Part shown: piece by piece, positions 6,288-15,973 of the stretch
Position numbering within the stretch: position 1 is the stretch's first letter
Layout: the number at the start of each line of letters is the position of its first letter
Origin: Oscillospiraceae bacterium
GTDB lineage: Bacteria; Bacillota; Clostridia; Oscillospirales; Ruminococcaceae
Assembly (NCBI GenBank): GCA_018110855.1
Contig: JAGBFZ010000384.1
Span: 1 to 17,693, forward strand
DNA: 17,693 nt
Reading direction: 5' to 3'
Notes under the pieces: generated by a model
What the model was told of the DNA's origin: nothing
Databases searched by the model: none
Seen by the model: only the letters and a program-made list of their open reading frames with translations
Program-made: the position numbers and the translations under genes

Positions 6288-7060
6288 ACCCTCACATAAT
6301 CGGCATATATCCTGTCAGGGAGCATATCTTTGTCGGGAATACCGGTCCATCCCCCCGTCTCGGAAGAAATTATAAGGTATAAGGGAACCTGACAGGTTCC
6401 CTTAGCCTTTTGAGCATCAGTCCTCCACGTTTCCTCTCCGTCAATGAAAAAAACATATTCTGTCTCAGTCCAGAGAAGCCCGAAGGTGTGAAATTCCCCG
6501 TCATAAACATCGGCATCAACAACTTTTCCCTCAGACTTGTGCTGATAACCGTAGCCGTCCCAGTTGAGGGTGTGCTGAATTTTCCCCTCGCTGTAAAAGG
6601 GAGATTCGTAAATATCTATCTCAGTACCGTCTCTGCCGCCGTTTTTCTCACTGTTGACGGAATCGCCCATAAGCCAGAAAGCGGTCCAGTACCCGGGGAT
6701 ATTGTTAAGGGTGCATTTTATTTCGAAGTATCCGTAAGCCTGCTCGAAAATATCCTTTGTGCGTACAGCCCCCGAATCGAAGCTGTCTCTTTCCTCGTTA
6801 TAGCACATTTCGATAACTAAGTGTCCCTCACCGTCAAGATAGGACATATCATCATTCCAGTAATTGTTCAGATCCTGTCTTTTGTACTCGGGACATCTTT
6901 CCCATTTAGAGAGATCAAGTTCCGTACCCTCAAAATCGTCCTCGAATGTGATATAATAGGGAGTGTGGTCAAATATTTTATAACTTTCAACATCTGTGTT
7001 TAAAAATGTTGAAAGTTCCGTGTTCACCGTCGCCATAAAAGCAAAAAGCTCTGAAATCAT
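6272..7060 (-). CDS. Glycoside hydrolase family 16 protein without signal peptide
   Basis: 262 residues from the ATG at 7060 (AGAGGAT upstream, 6-nt spacer); an extension to 7177 would overlap gyrA and has no ribosome site. GH16 enzymes cleave beta-1,3/1,4-glucans or galactans by a retaining mechanism. Seen: ITFEDDF...LDLSKWE at the start, YGYFEIKCTL, the catalytic signature GTEIDIYE (nucleophile Glu147, Asp149, acid/base Glu152), FHTFGLLWTETEYVFFIDG and the closing RIYADYVRVYS. The jelly-roll domain fills the whole protein; no binding module, dockerin or anchor. The N-terminus (MISELFAFMATVNTELSTF) does not look like a Sec signal, so secretion is doubtful: the protein may be cytosolic or leave by another route. 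It follows gyrA by 52 bp with a hairpin but no clear promoter between, so it may be read from gyrA. Substrate not assignable. Confidence 0.9.
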   Translation of the reverse strand: MISELFAFMATVNTELSTFLNTDVESYKIFDHTPYYITFEDDFEGTELDLSKWERCPEYKRQDLNNYWNDDMSYLDGEGHLVIEMCYNEERDSFDSGAVRTKDIFEQAYGYFEIKCTLNNIPGYWTAFWLMGDSVNSEKNGGRDGTEIDIYESPFYSEGKIQHTLNWDGYGYQHKSEGKVVDADVYDGEFHTFGLLWTETEYVFFIDGEETWRTDAQKAKGTCQVPLYLIISSETGGWTGIPDKDMLPDRIYADYVRVYSAS

Positions 7061-7081
7061 AATGATCCTCTTTAAACCATA

Positions 7082-7104
7082 CGCCGCACAAAAAATGTGC
7101 GGCG
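7082..7104 (-). terminator. G/C-rich hairpin after gyrA, weak terminator or processing site
   Basis: A 9-bp perfect stem CGCCGCACA / TGTGCGGCG closes a 5-nt loop. It lies 8 bp after the gyrA stop and 21 bp before the glycosidase start. On the minus strand it is followed by TATGGTTTAAAG, not a T run, so full termination is unlikely; it may be a 3'-end stabiliser or partial terminator. Confidence 0.5.
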
Positions 7105-7112
7105 CAGTTATT

Positions 7113-9710
7113 TTATTCCTCAGTATCCTCAATTTCTGCCTCTTCTTCAATGTCATCATCATCAGGCTCTTCGTCAATAATTACCTCGCTCTGCTCCTCA
7201 AGAGCAGCCTCGGCAAGTTCCTTCTGAAGCTCCTCTTCGGAGGGCTGCTCTATCTTCTGAGTTTCCGCACTGTCATCATGCTCAGCTCTTGTGAATGCAA
7301 CCACCCTGTCCTCGCCGCTTACTCTCATAAGCTTGACGCCTGTAGCATATCTTCCCATAATGCGTATATCGCAGGCTCTTATCCTGATAATAACGCCATC
7401 GGAAGCGATCATGATGATGTCATCATCCTCGTCAACTATCTTTATGCCGCATACATAGCCCTTTTCCTCGGAAACCTTGTAATTGAGCATACCATAGCCG
7501 CCGCGCTTCTGAATACGGTAATCCTCAAGACGGCATCTCCTTCCGAGACCCTTGTCGGAAACCGTAAGAACAGCAGCACCGTCTCTTACTCTCGCCATGG
7601 AAACTACCTCGTCACCCTCACGGAGCTTGATAGCCTTAACGCCGTGAGCAGTCCTGCTCATAGGTCTCATCTGAGTTTCCTCAATGCGTATAGCAAAGCC
7701 CTTTTTGGTAGCAACAATGACCTGAGCATTGCCATCGGTGAGCCTTACACCTGCTATCTCGTCACCCTCGTCAAGACCCACAGCCCTCAATCCGTTCTTG
7801 CGGACGTTCTTGTAGGAGGAAAGGGGAGTTCTCTTGATCTTGCCGTTTTTCGTCACCATGATAATATATTTTCCCTCATCATAATCGGAGGTCTTAATCA
7901 TAGCGGCAATTTTCTCGTCCTCAGCCAGAGGGAGCATATTTATAACATTAACGCCTCTCGACTGCTTTGAACCCTCGGCAATTTCAAAGCAGCGGAGCTT
8001 GTACATAATGCCCTTGTTGGAGATAAACAGCACATCATCATGAGAGGAAGCAATAAACATCTCCTGAATAAAGTCCTCGTCTCTCTGCTTGATGGCACTA
8101 ACTCCCTTTCCGCCGCGCTTCTGAATCTTGTACTCGCTTAAAGACTGTCTCTTGATGTATCCGATATTCGTAAGAGTAACCACGCAGTCCTCCACAGGGA
8201 TAAGGTCCTCAACATCTACCTCACCGCTGACATTTTCAATATCGGTCTTTCTCTCGTCACCGTATTTCTTCTTAATTTCCTCAAGCTCGTCGGAAATGAT
8301 AGCAAGAACCTTTTCGTTGTCCCCGAGAATTTCCGTAAGCTCCTTGATCTTAGCATGAAGCTCGGCAAGCTCATCTTCTATCTTTTTGCGCTCCATGTTT
8401 GAAAGCTGATACATTCTCATCTGAGCAATAGCCTCAGCCTGAACATCGGTAAGAGCGAACCTGTCCATAAGTCTCTGCTTTATCTCCCCGATATTTTCGG
8501 AGGTGCGGCATATCTTGATAACCTCGTCAATGTTATCCGCCGCAATGACCATACCCTCTAAAATATGCGCCCTTGCCTTAGCCTTGTCAAGATCGAACTG
8601 AGTCCTTCTTCTGATAACTTCAACCTGGAAATCCAGATATTCCGAAAGCATCTGCTTGAGAGTAAGCACCTTAGGCTCGCCCTTAACAAGAGCGATCATA
8701 ATAATGCCCACAGTGTCCTGCAGCTGAGTGTACTGGAATAAGTGATTAAGGACCACCTGAGGAATAGCGTCCTTTTTCAGTTCAATAACGATCCTTACAG
8801 CATTATCCTTGTCCGACTCGTCACGAATAGTAAAAATGCCGTCGATTCTCTTATCCTTGGCAAGCTCGGCAATTCTCTCAATGAGAGTCTTTTTGTTCAC
8901 CATGTAGGGTATCTCGTCAACGATAATGCAATTTCTGCCCTTAATTTCTTCAATTCTCGTCCTGCCTCGGAGAGTGACCTTTCCTCTTCCCGTAGCATAA
9001 GCAGCCCTTATGCCCGCACGACCCATTATAATGCCGCCCGTGGGGAAATCGGGACCCTTTATATGCTCCATAAGCTCGTCAAGAGTGCAGTCGGGATTTT
9101 TGATAAGAGTCTGAACCGCACCGATAGTCTCGGTAAGATTGTGAGGAGGGATATTGGTAGCCATACCGACCGCAATGCCCACCGAACCGTTAACCAAGAG
9201 ATTCGGGAAACGGGAGGGAAGAACAACAGGCTCTTTCAGTCTGTCATCATAGTTAGGCATGAAGTCAATGGTGTCCTTGTTGATGTCTGTGAGCATATCA
9301 AGGGACATTTTCTCCATTCTCGCCTCAGTATAACGGTAAGCAGCAGGGGGGTCTCCGTCAAGGGAGCCGAAGTTTCCGTGACCGTCCACAAGAGGATATC
9401 TCATAGAGAAATCCTGAGCAAGTCTTACCATGGCGTCATATACGGAAGCGTCACCGTGAGGGTGATAACGACCGAGAACGGTACCAACGGTATCGGCGCA
9501 CTTTCTGTACTCCTTGTCGGGAGTAAGCCCGTTTTCATACATGGTGTATAAAATACGTCTGTGAACAGGCTTGAGACCGTCCCTTACATCGGGAAGCGCA
9601 CGGGAAACAATAACTGACATAGAGTAAGCAAGAAAGGATTCTCTCATTTCCTTTTCAATATCCCTGCCTATAAACCTGTTATTATTCAAACTGAAAACTT
9701 CATCTGACAA
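7113..9710 (-). CDS. gyrA: DNA gyrase subunit A
   Basis: 865 residues from the TTG at 9710. Several TTG codons lie upstream in frame (9719, 9716), but AAAGGAG ends next to them; the TTG at 9710 has a 9-nt spacer and fits best. GyrA cuts and rejoins DNA in the A2B2 gyrase that introduces negative supercoils. Seen: the winged-helix/tower core from SYL-type [20 protein letters not shown], catalytic Tyr127 in AYRYTEARM, the quinolone region [10 protein letters not shown] and the GyrA box QKRGGKG (530-536), which marks a true gyrase rather than ParC; a second QKRGGYG lies further on. The tail is very acidic ([20 protein letters not shown]). The residue matching E. coli Ser83 is Ala88; Asp87 is kept as Asp92. 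It is third in gyrB-membrane protein-gyrA. Confidence 0.97.
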   Translation of the reverse strand: MSDEVFSLNNNRFIGRDIEKEMRESFLAYSMSVIVSRALPDVRDGLKPVHRRILYTMYENGLTPDKEYRKCADTVGTVLGRYHPHGDASVYDAMVRLAQDFSMRYPLVDGHGNFGSLDGDPPAAYRYTEARMEKMSLDMLTDINKDTIDFMPNYDDRLKEPVVLPSRFPNLLVNGSVGIAVGMATNIPPHNLTETIGAVQTLIKNPDCTLDELMEHIKGPDFPTGGIIMGRAGIRAAYATGRGKVTLRGRTRIEEIKGRNCIIVDEIPYMVNKKTLIERIAELAKDKRIDGIFTIRDESDKDNAVRIVIELKKDAIPQVVLNHLFQYTQLQDTVGIIMIALVKGEPKVLTLKQMLSEYLDFQVEVIRRRTQFDLDKAKARAHILEGMVIAADNIDEVIKICRTSENIGEIKQRLMDRFALTDVQAEAIAQMRMYQLSNMERKKIEDELAELHAKIKELTEILGDNEKVLAIISDELEEIKKKYGDERKTDIENVSGEVDVEDLIPVEDCVVTLTNIGYIKRQSLSEYKIQKRGGKGVSAIKQRDEDFIQEMFIASSHDDVLFISNKGIMYKLRCFEIAEGSKQSRGVNVINMLPLAEDEKIAAMIKTSDYDEGKYIIMVTKNGKIKRTPLSSYKNVRKNGLRAVGLDEGDEIAGVRLTDGNAQVIVATKKGFAIRIEETQMRPMSRTAHGVKAIKLREGDEVVSMARVRDGAAVLTVSDKGLGRRCRLEDYRIQKRGGYGMLNYKVSEEKGYVCGIKIVDEDDDIIMIASDGVIIRIRACDIRIMGRYATGVKLMRVSGEDRVVAFTRAEHDDSAETQKIEQPSEEELQKELAEAALEEQSEVIIDEEPDDDDIEEEAEIEDTEE

Positions 9711-9763
9711 AATCAACAACTCCTTTTACGGATAAAAGCATTTAAATAAAGCAATAAAGCGTG

Positions 9764-10450
9764 TCAATCACCCTTGTATCTCACGCCCATAATATTGGAA
9801 AGCCTGTTTTTTATCTCCATTACTTCATAGGGCTTAAAAGCAGACTTGGGAATAACGAAAACATTGAATTTCTTGATGTACACAACGAAAAGCTCGGAGC
9901 TTTCAACAATTTCAACAGCAGCGTTGTCAAGATGAATGATAGTAGCAGGAGGAAGCTCCTCTTCGTTATCATTCTCCCCATTACTTGTGTCATCGCTCTG
10001 CATTTCCTTTTCGACAGCCTCAGCCTCTTTCTGAGCCTCTTCAGAAATATACGGATCGTATAAAGTTGATATTTTTATCTTATCAGTATAAATTTCAGCT
10101 TCATAAACCGTACCCTCAAGTTCGCCAAGACTATTTTCGAGCTTTCTGAAAGTATTCTTGGGACGAATGAGGAAATATCCGCCCAATACCACGCACATCA
10201 CAATAAGCATGTAAGAGAATGAAACATCCTCATTTTCCGCAGCTGTAGCAATGGTAAGTATCTGAGAAACAAGACCCAGAATAACTATAAGCATCTGAAT
10301 ACAAACGCTTTTAAAAACATATTTTTTCTGAAACAGCTTAAAGCCTTTCAGAATATCCTCTTTTGAGCTTTTGTATTCACCCTTGGCAAGAAGCTCCTCA
10401 AAGGATCTCCTGCCGTCATCGTAAATATCATCGTCCAAAACCGACAACAT
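9764..10450 (-). CDS. Two-helix membrane protein between gyrB and gyrA (possibly YcxB-like)
   Basis: 228 residues, ATG at 10450 with AAAGGAA upstream; 22 bp after gyrB and 53 bp before gyrA, all on one strand, so it should be co-transcribed with gyrase. Residues 1-45 are charged and cytosolic; hydrophobic helices lie at about 48-69 and 78-95 with a short loop; the remaining cytosolic domain (~100-228) has an acidic low-complexity insert (about 140-170, EEAQKEAEAVEKEMQSDDTS) and ends in a beta-rich part with FVVYIKKFNVFVIPKSAF. Two N-terminal helices plus a PH-like IPKSAF strand recall the YcxB-like family of membrane proteins, but I am not certain. There is no known link to gyrase. B. subtilis has no gene at this place. 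Confidence 0.8.
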   Translation of the reverse strand: MLSVLDDDIYDDGRRSFEELLAKGEYKSSKEDILKGFKLFQKKYVFKSVCIQMLIVILGLVSQILTIATAAENEDVSFSYMLIVMCVVLGGYFLIRPKNTFRKLENSLGELEGTVYEAEIYTDKIKISTLYDPYISEEAQKEAEAVEKEMQSDDTSNGENDNEEELPPATIIHLDNAAVEIVESSELFVVYIKKFNVFVIPKSAFKPYEVMEIKNRLSNIMGVRYKGD

Positions 10451-10472
10451 AAATCATTCCTTTGTAAAGTAA

Positions 10473-12494
<2,022 letters not shown>

Positions 12495-12511
12495 TTATAC
12501 TATTTATTATA

Positions 12512-12757
12512 TTATCTGCATCTTTTCATAATGGTAGCGGAGGAAACATTTGAGATGAACACTCTCTCCCTGCCCGCCACAGTAGCAATAATAAACGACT
12601 TAGGCATCTCATAGGAAACGGAAACAGCAGATTTTCTCTTACCCGAAGCAGCAAGATAATCCTTTGTTATCCTGCTCACCGAGGTATTTTCAATGTCAAA
12701 GACCCCGATAATATCCGAGTCTCTGACAACCGTATCGCTTCCAAGATGAATATACAT
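12512..12757 (-). CDS. remB: RemB-like regulator (DUF370, YaaB)
   Basis: 81 residues, ATG at 12757, four bases after the recF stop, with the ribosome site (AAAGGGCTGAGG) overlapping the recF end. The opening MYIHLGSDTVVRDSDIIGVF matches the DUF370/RemB family (B. subtilis YaaB), which together with the RemA family acts on extracellular-matrix genes; RemA-type proteins are DNA binding. The central TPKS-type segment (MPKSFIIAT) and the end ISNVSSATIMKRC also match. The place between recF and gyrB is the same as in B. subtilis. What it controls in this organism is unknown. Confidence 0.93.
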   Translation of the reverse strand: MYIHLGSDTVVRDSDIIGVFDIENTSVSRITKDYLAASGKRKSAVSVSYEMPKSFIIATVAGRERVFISNVSSATIMKRCR

Positions 12758-12761
12758 ATCC

Positions 12762-13886
12762 TCAGCCCTTTATCTTAGTGATATTGCCGCCCTTGACGGA
12801 GAATATCCTCCCCTCAGGCTCACCGATAACTCTCGTGTCGCAGCAGGTGATGAATACCTGCATACCGTCAATATTTTCAAGAATAAATCTCTGCCTGCCC
12901 ATGTCAAGCTCGCTGAGAACATCATCAAGGAGCATAACAGGAGCCTCTCCCGTCTGATCTCTGATAATTTTCGCCTGAGCGATCTTCATAGCCAGAGCCA
13001 CGCTTCTCTGCTGCCCCTGAGAGCCGAACTCTCTCACCGAAAGCCCGTTAATGGCAGTGCAGACATCGTCCCTGTGAACGCCGCAAAGCGTGTAACCCGC
13101 CCTGATATCGTCCTCAATGCCGTTTCTGAGCTTCTGAAGATAAATATCAGCAAGCTCTCCATCATGATCGGTACGACCCTCAAGGCGTCTGTAAACAGTT
13201 GACTGATAGTATAATTTTAAATTTTCATTACCATCTGTAATTTTATTATATAAACTCTCAGTATAACTATTTAAATTATTACAATAAGTATCACGAATAA
13301 CAGAGATATAAGCTCCCGTCTTAGCAAGCTGAACGTCCCATACATCGAGCATACTTCTGTCAGCCCTGCCGAAATTTATTTCTTTTATAAGAGCATTTCT
13401 CTGACTAAGCAATCCGTCATACTTGTTAAGAGCATAAACGAAGGATTTTTTCAGCTGAGAAGCGGAAAGATCGATAAAGCTCCTGCGGTTTTCGGGAGAC
13501 CCCTTTGCAAGAGCAAGATCCTCGGGCGTAAAAACCACGCATTTAAGGCTTCCGAAAAGCTTTGAAAGCAATGGGAGCTTAACTCCGTTAAGAGTGATAA
13601 TCTTGTCTTTAAGAGAGCTTTTTTTCACCTCAAAGCCGATTTTCTGAGGACGGAAGGAATCTGTAAATTCGAGCGAAATTTCCGCCTTGTCCTTGTCGAA
13701 GCCTATAAAATCCCTGTCTCTTGTGCCCCTGAATGAACGGCAGCCCGACATGAGCCAGACAGCTTCAATGAAATTTGTTTTCCCCTGAGCGTTGTCGCCG
13801 CAAAGTATGTTCAGCTTCTCATGGGGATAAATATCCGCCCCCGACAGATTCTTGTACCCGTCGGCAGAAACATGGGTGATTACCAT
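12762..13886 (-). CDS. recF: DNA replication and repair protein RecF
   Basis: 374 residues, ATG at 13886 sharing its A with the yaaA stop (TGATG), ribosome site GAGG inside yaaA. RecF is an SMC-like ATPase that helps load RecA at gaps with RecO and RecR. Seen: N-terminal strand LSGADIYPHEKLNIL, Walker A GDNAQGKT (30-37), CVVFTPEDLALAKGSPENRR, the ABC signature FGSQGQQRSVALAMKIAQ and Walker B VMLLDDVLSELD (from ~316, Asp321, Asp322). The stretch around 13190-13310 is clearly richer in A/T than the rest of the gene and encodes a Tyr/Asn/Lys-rich part of the arm domain (YCNNLNSYTESLYNK). Confidence 0.96.
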   Translation of the reverse strand: MVITHVSADGYKNLSGADIYPHEKLNILCGDNAQGKTNFIEAVWLMSGCRSFRGTRDRDFIGFDKDKAEISLEFTDSFRPQKIGFEVKKSSLKDKIITLNGVKLPLLSKLFGSLKCVVFTPEDLALAKGSPENRRSFIDLSASQLKKSFVYALNKYDGLLSQRNALIKEINFGRADRSMLDVWDVQLAKTGAYISVIRDTYCNNLNSYTESLYNKITDGNENLKLYYQSTVYRRLEGRTDHDGELADIYLQKLRNGIEDDIRAGYTLCGVHRDDVCTAINGLSVREFGSQGQQRSVALAMKIAQAKIIRDQTGEAPVMLLDDVLSELDMGRQRFILENIDGMQVFITCCDTRVIGEPEGRIFSVKGGNITKIKG

Positions 13887-14116
13887 CAGAGGACCTCGAG
13901 CCTGAGGATAATATCCTCACCCTGTATCTCGGCGACATCGCCGCTGCGAAGCTTTTTTCCCCGCATAAGGCAAACCTCACCGTTGACCTTGACAATGCCC
14001 TCAGCGATCATTTCCTTAGCCTCCGAGCCGATGTCCGCAGCCCCCGAGAATTTAAGAAGCTGCTGGAGCTTAATAAAATCGGTGCTTATTTTGATCTGTT
14101 CGGTCTGAACTTCCAT
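13886..14116 (-). CDS. yaaA: S4-domain RNA-binding protein YaaA (recF-linked)
   Basis: 76 residues from the ATG at 14116. In-frame ATG at 14122 and TTG at 14134 also exist; AAAGG at about 14127-14131 is best spaced for 14116. The S4 fold (FIKLQQLLKFSGAADIGSEA, KEMIAEGIVKVNGEVCLMRG, KKLRSGDVAEI) fills the protein; it binds RNA in relatives. This small protein is a standard member of the dnaN-recF interval in Bacillota, and it is translationally coupled to recF. Its exact RNA target is not known to me. The alternative, a heat-shock Hsp15-like protein, has the same fold, but the context favours YaaA. Confidence 0.93.
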   Translation of the reverse strand: MEVQTEQIKISTDFIKLQQLLKFSGAADIGSEAKEMIAEGIVKVNGEVCLMRGKKLRSGDVAEIQGEDIILRLEVL

Positions 14117-14171
14117 AATCATTTGACCTTTCAAAAATAATATAGATCATTCTGTAAATATTATTGTAAAA

Positions 14172-15278
14172 TTATTCCGACTTTAATCTTACAGGCAGCA
14201 CAAGGAAGGTGTAAGCGTCACCCTCAACAGGAACAATTTTCATAGGAGAAAGCCCGCCGTTCAGAAGGAGCTTGACCTTGTCCGACTCGGAAGCCTTGAG
14301 AGCGTCAAGGAGATATTTGCAGTTAAAGCCGATCTCAACCTTGTTTCCGCTCATGTCAATGTTGAAAACATCGGAAAGCTTTCCAAGGGAGGTGGAGCAG
14401 CTTATCTTGACCTGACCGTCTCCGAAGGAGCATTTAACGGGAGCCTTAGTCTGCTCCACGATAAGCAGTGAGCATCTTTCAAGGCTTGCGATAAGGTCCT
14501 TCGTGTTAAGAACTATCTCAGTGGTGTGATTCTGAGGAATAGATCCCTTGTAATTGTGGAACTCGCCCTCAAGAAGCCTTGAAATAACGGTGTAGCCGTT
14601 TATCTCAAAAGCAATGTGCTTTCTTGAAACGAACATATTGACATTATTTTCCCCGTCATCCTTCAGCAGCTTTGAAAGCTCTGAAAGAGCCTTTGCCTTA
14701 ACGACAAAATGATACTTGTCCTCAGTGGAGAGCTTTTCCGTCCTTACAGCCAGCCTGAAGCCATCTATTGCCACAAGATTGAATATCCCGTTCTCAATGT
14801 CAAACAGCTCACCTGTAAGTATTGGCTTAGAGTCAGAAACAGATACTGCAAAAATAGTCTGATTTATCATATTTTTAAGAAGCCCCTGTGAAACACTTAC
14901 GCAGTCGGAGGTATCGTAATCGGGCATATTGGGATAATCATCGGCAGAGAGAGCTAAGATATTATATTCAGCGTCACCGCCCCTGATAGTAGCCTTTAGC
15001 TTTTCATCTATCTCAATTACCACATTTTCCGAGGGCATTTTTCTGATGATCTCGGAAAACAGCTTTGCGTTAACGGTAAATTCGCCATGATCCTCAGACT
15101 GAACATCAATAGTAGTCCTTATTCCAAGCTCCAGATCATAGCCTGTCAGCTCAAGCTTATCCTTATCAAGATACATTTTTATTCCCTCAAGAGCAGTAAC
15201 GGGAGATTTAACGGGAACCGCCCTTGAAACATTATTAACAGCCTCATTGAGAGAAGCCTGTTTGCAAATAAACTTCAT
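14172..15278 (-). CDS. dnaN: DNA polymerase III beta subunit (sliding clamp)
   Basis: 368 residues, ATG at 15278 with AAAGG upstream (minus strand GAAAGGTCGTTAATAAAAATG-type context). The clamp is a ring of two subunits, each of three similar domains (about 1-120, 130-250, 255-368), holding the replicase on DNA. Seen: MKFICKQASLNEAVNNVSRA, VTALEGIKMYL, the mid-protein AVSVSDSKPILTGELFDIEN, DGFRLAVR and the C-terminal MKIVPVEGDAYTFLVLPVRL, which forms part of the peptide-binding groove. It is the first gene after the origin on this side; 55 bp separate it from yaaA. No strong promoter is seen in the 100 bp before it, so reading from dnaA through oriC is possible. Confidence 0.97.
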   Translation of the reverse strand: MKFICKQASLNEAVNNVSRAVPVKSPVTALEGIKMYLDKDKLELTGYDLELGIRTTIDVQSEDHGEFTVNAKLFSEIIRKMPSENVVIEIDEKLKATIRGGDAEYNILALSADDYPNMPDYDTSDCVSVSQGLLKNMINQTIFAVSVSDSKPILTGELFDIENGIFNLVAIDGFRLAVRTEKLSTEDKYHFVVKAKALSELSKLLKDDGENNVNMFVSRKHIAFEINGYTVISRLLEGEFHNYKGSIPQNHTTEIVLNTKDLIASLERCSLLIVEQTKAPVKCSFGDGQVKISCSTSLGKLSDVFNIDMSGNKVEIGFNCKYLLDALKASESDKVKLLLNGGLSPMKIVPVEGDAYTFLVLPVRLKSE

Positions 15279-15335
15279 TTTTATTAACGACCTTTCTGTT
15301 TAAAATCTCATCCTTCAAAGTATCTCTCCGAAAAA

Positions 15336-15382
15336 TTACAAAACAGTAACAATACAAAACAATTAATTACAAAATAGTAACA
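15336..15382 (+). repeat. 16-bp direct repeat with 31-bp period at the unwinding site
   Basis: TTACAAAACAGTAACA (15336-15351) and TTACAAAATAGTAACA (15367-15382) differ at one base; the starts are 31 bp apart, about three helical turns. The second copy overlaps the DnaA-trio-like stretch. Confidence 0.8.
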
Positions 15383-15401
15383 GTAATAGGGGTGTTGAAA
15401 T
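15375..15401 (-). promoter_or_regulatory. Predicted basal unwinding element: DnaA-box-like site, G/C cluster and DnaA-trios
   Basis: Read on the minus strand (dnaA to dnaN direction): ATTTCAACA (15401-15393), CCC (15392-15390), then the trinucleotides CTA TTA CTG TTA CTA (15389-15375), followed by TTTTG. This mirrors the B. subtilis element of DnaA box, G/C-rich spacer and DnaA-trios (CTA/TTA/CTT series) that directs DnaA onto single strands. Position next to dnaN is also the same. The box is the local TTTCAACA version, not TTATCCACA. Confidence 0.65.
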
Positions 15402-15632
15402 TACCCAAACCTCTCCCATTCTGCTTCCCTAAGGCATTTCAGGCTCAACACCGACCTGTTGAAAAAATACCGTATCCGTTGAAATTTTCTCAAAAAAGAA
15501 ATTTTCATTCCGGACCCGTTCAAAGCGTTGAAACTTCTTTCAAAAAAAACATACCGGCGTGGAAATTTCCGTTGAAAACCGATTCTCACTCTGAATAGGA
15601 TTCAAAATATTGTTGAAAGATACTTTTATACT

Positions 15633-15911
15633 TTTTGTAAAACCAAAATGTAACAACTTGTAACCATTTTGTAACTATGATTTTCATCATAATAAAAGTT
15701 TTGAACACACATTTCAACAAGCTGTTGAAAACTGTTGATATAACTTTCTGTAAAATCACACTATCAGTATAATTTACTTTAAATAATACATTCAGTAAAT
15801 GAAAATTAGATATCCAAAAATCATCCGACCTCAAAAAAAGGCTATAAATAGGGATTTTTGAAATTTTGTTGAAAAAGTTACAATTTGTAATCTTTTGTAA
15901 CCGTATTGTAA
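15633..15911 (+). repeat. Second origin motif: repeated TTTTGTAA(C)
   Basis: Plus-strand copies: TTTTGTAA at 15633, TGTAAC at 15649, TTGTAAC at 15658, TTTTGTAAC at 15667, TTTGTAA at 15884, TTTTGTAAC at 15893, TTGTAA at 15906. Minus-strand copies lie at 15336-15343 and 15367-15374, plus a TTTTGTAT at 15352-15359. The copies form two clusters in this part, each beside TGTTGAAA sites. A binding site or unwinding motif is inferred; the binding factor is unknown. Confidence 0.6.
15712..15730. repeat. Palindromic pair of origin boxes
   Basis: TTTCAACA-AGC-TGTTGAAA: the only minus-strand box and a plus-strand box form 8-bp perfect arms around 3 bp, with a third box (TGTTGATAT, 15733-15741) 10 bp further in tandem. 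This is the densest box cluster in the region. Confidence 0.75.
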
Positions 15912-15944
15912 TTTGCCTGTTGAAAGCCGGGAAGAGTTATTTTC

Positions 15945-15973
15945 TGAAAAAGAAAAATCCTTTTGTATAAAGG
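15945..15973 (-). terminator. Weak terminator after dnaA
   Basis: On the minus strand CCTTT-ATACA-AAAGG is followed by ATTTTTCTTTTT. The stem is only 5 bp, so termination would be partial at best; it begins 1 bp after the dnaA stop codon. Confidence 0.35.

Larger units (their letters stand above)
15393..15926. repeat. Array of TGTTGAAA/CGTTGAAA sites, candidate noncanonical DnaA boxes
   Basis: 9-mers on the plus strand: 15393 TGTTGAAAT, 15457 TGTTGAAAA, 15477 CGTTGAAAT, 15526 CGTTGAAAC, 15570 CGTTGAAAA, 15611 TGTTGAAAG, 15723 TGTTGAAAA, 15733 TGTTGATAT, 15867 TGTTGAAAA, 15918 TGTTGAAAG; on the minus strand TGTTGAAAT at 15719-15711. Weaker relatives: CGTTCAAAG at 15517 and CGTGGAAAT at 15558. 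In DnaA-box orientation the consensus is (C/T)TTTCAAC(A/G), differing from TTATCCACA at positions 3 and 6. Ten of eleven share one orientation. They are confined to the intergenic region. Confidence 0.8.

Noticed and set aside
6996..7970. A 324-codon plus-strand frame.
   Set aside because: It is antisense to the start of the GH16 gene and the end of gyrA, with no ribosome site or family resemblance.
15401..15834. Short minus-strand frames of 62 and 82 codons in the origin.
   Set aside because: No ribosome sites; Lys/Phe-rich translations of A/T-rich, motif-repeated DNA.
15393..15926. TGTTGAAA sites as Spo0A boxes (TGTCGAA).
   Set aside because: They differ at the central C in every copy and one sits in the DnaA-box place beside trios; DnaA boxes explain more. 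Spo0A control of the origin remains a minor alternative.
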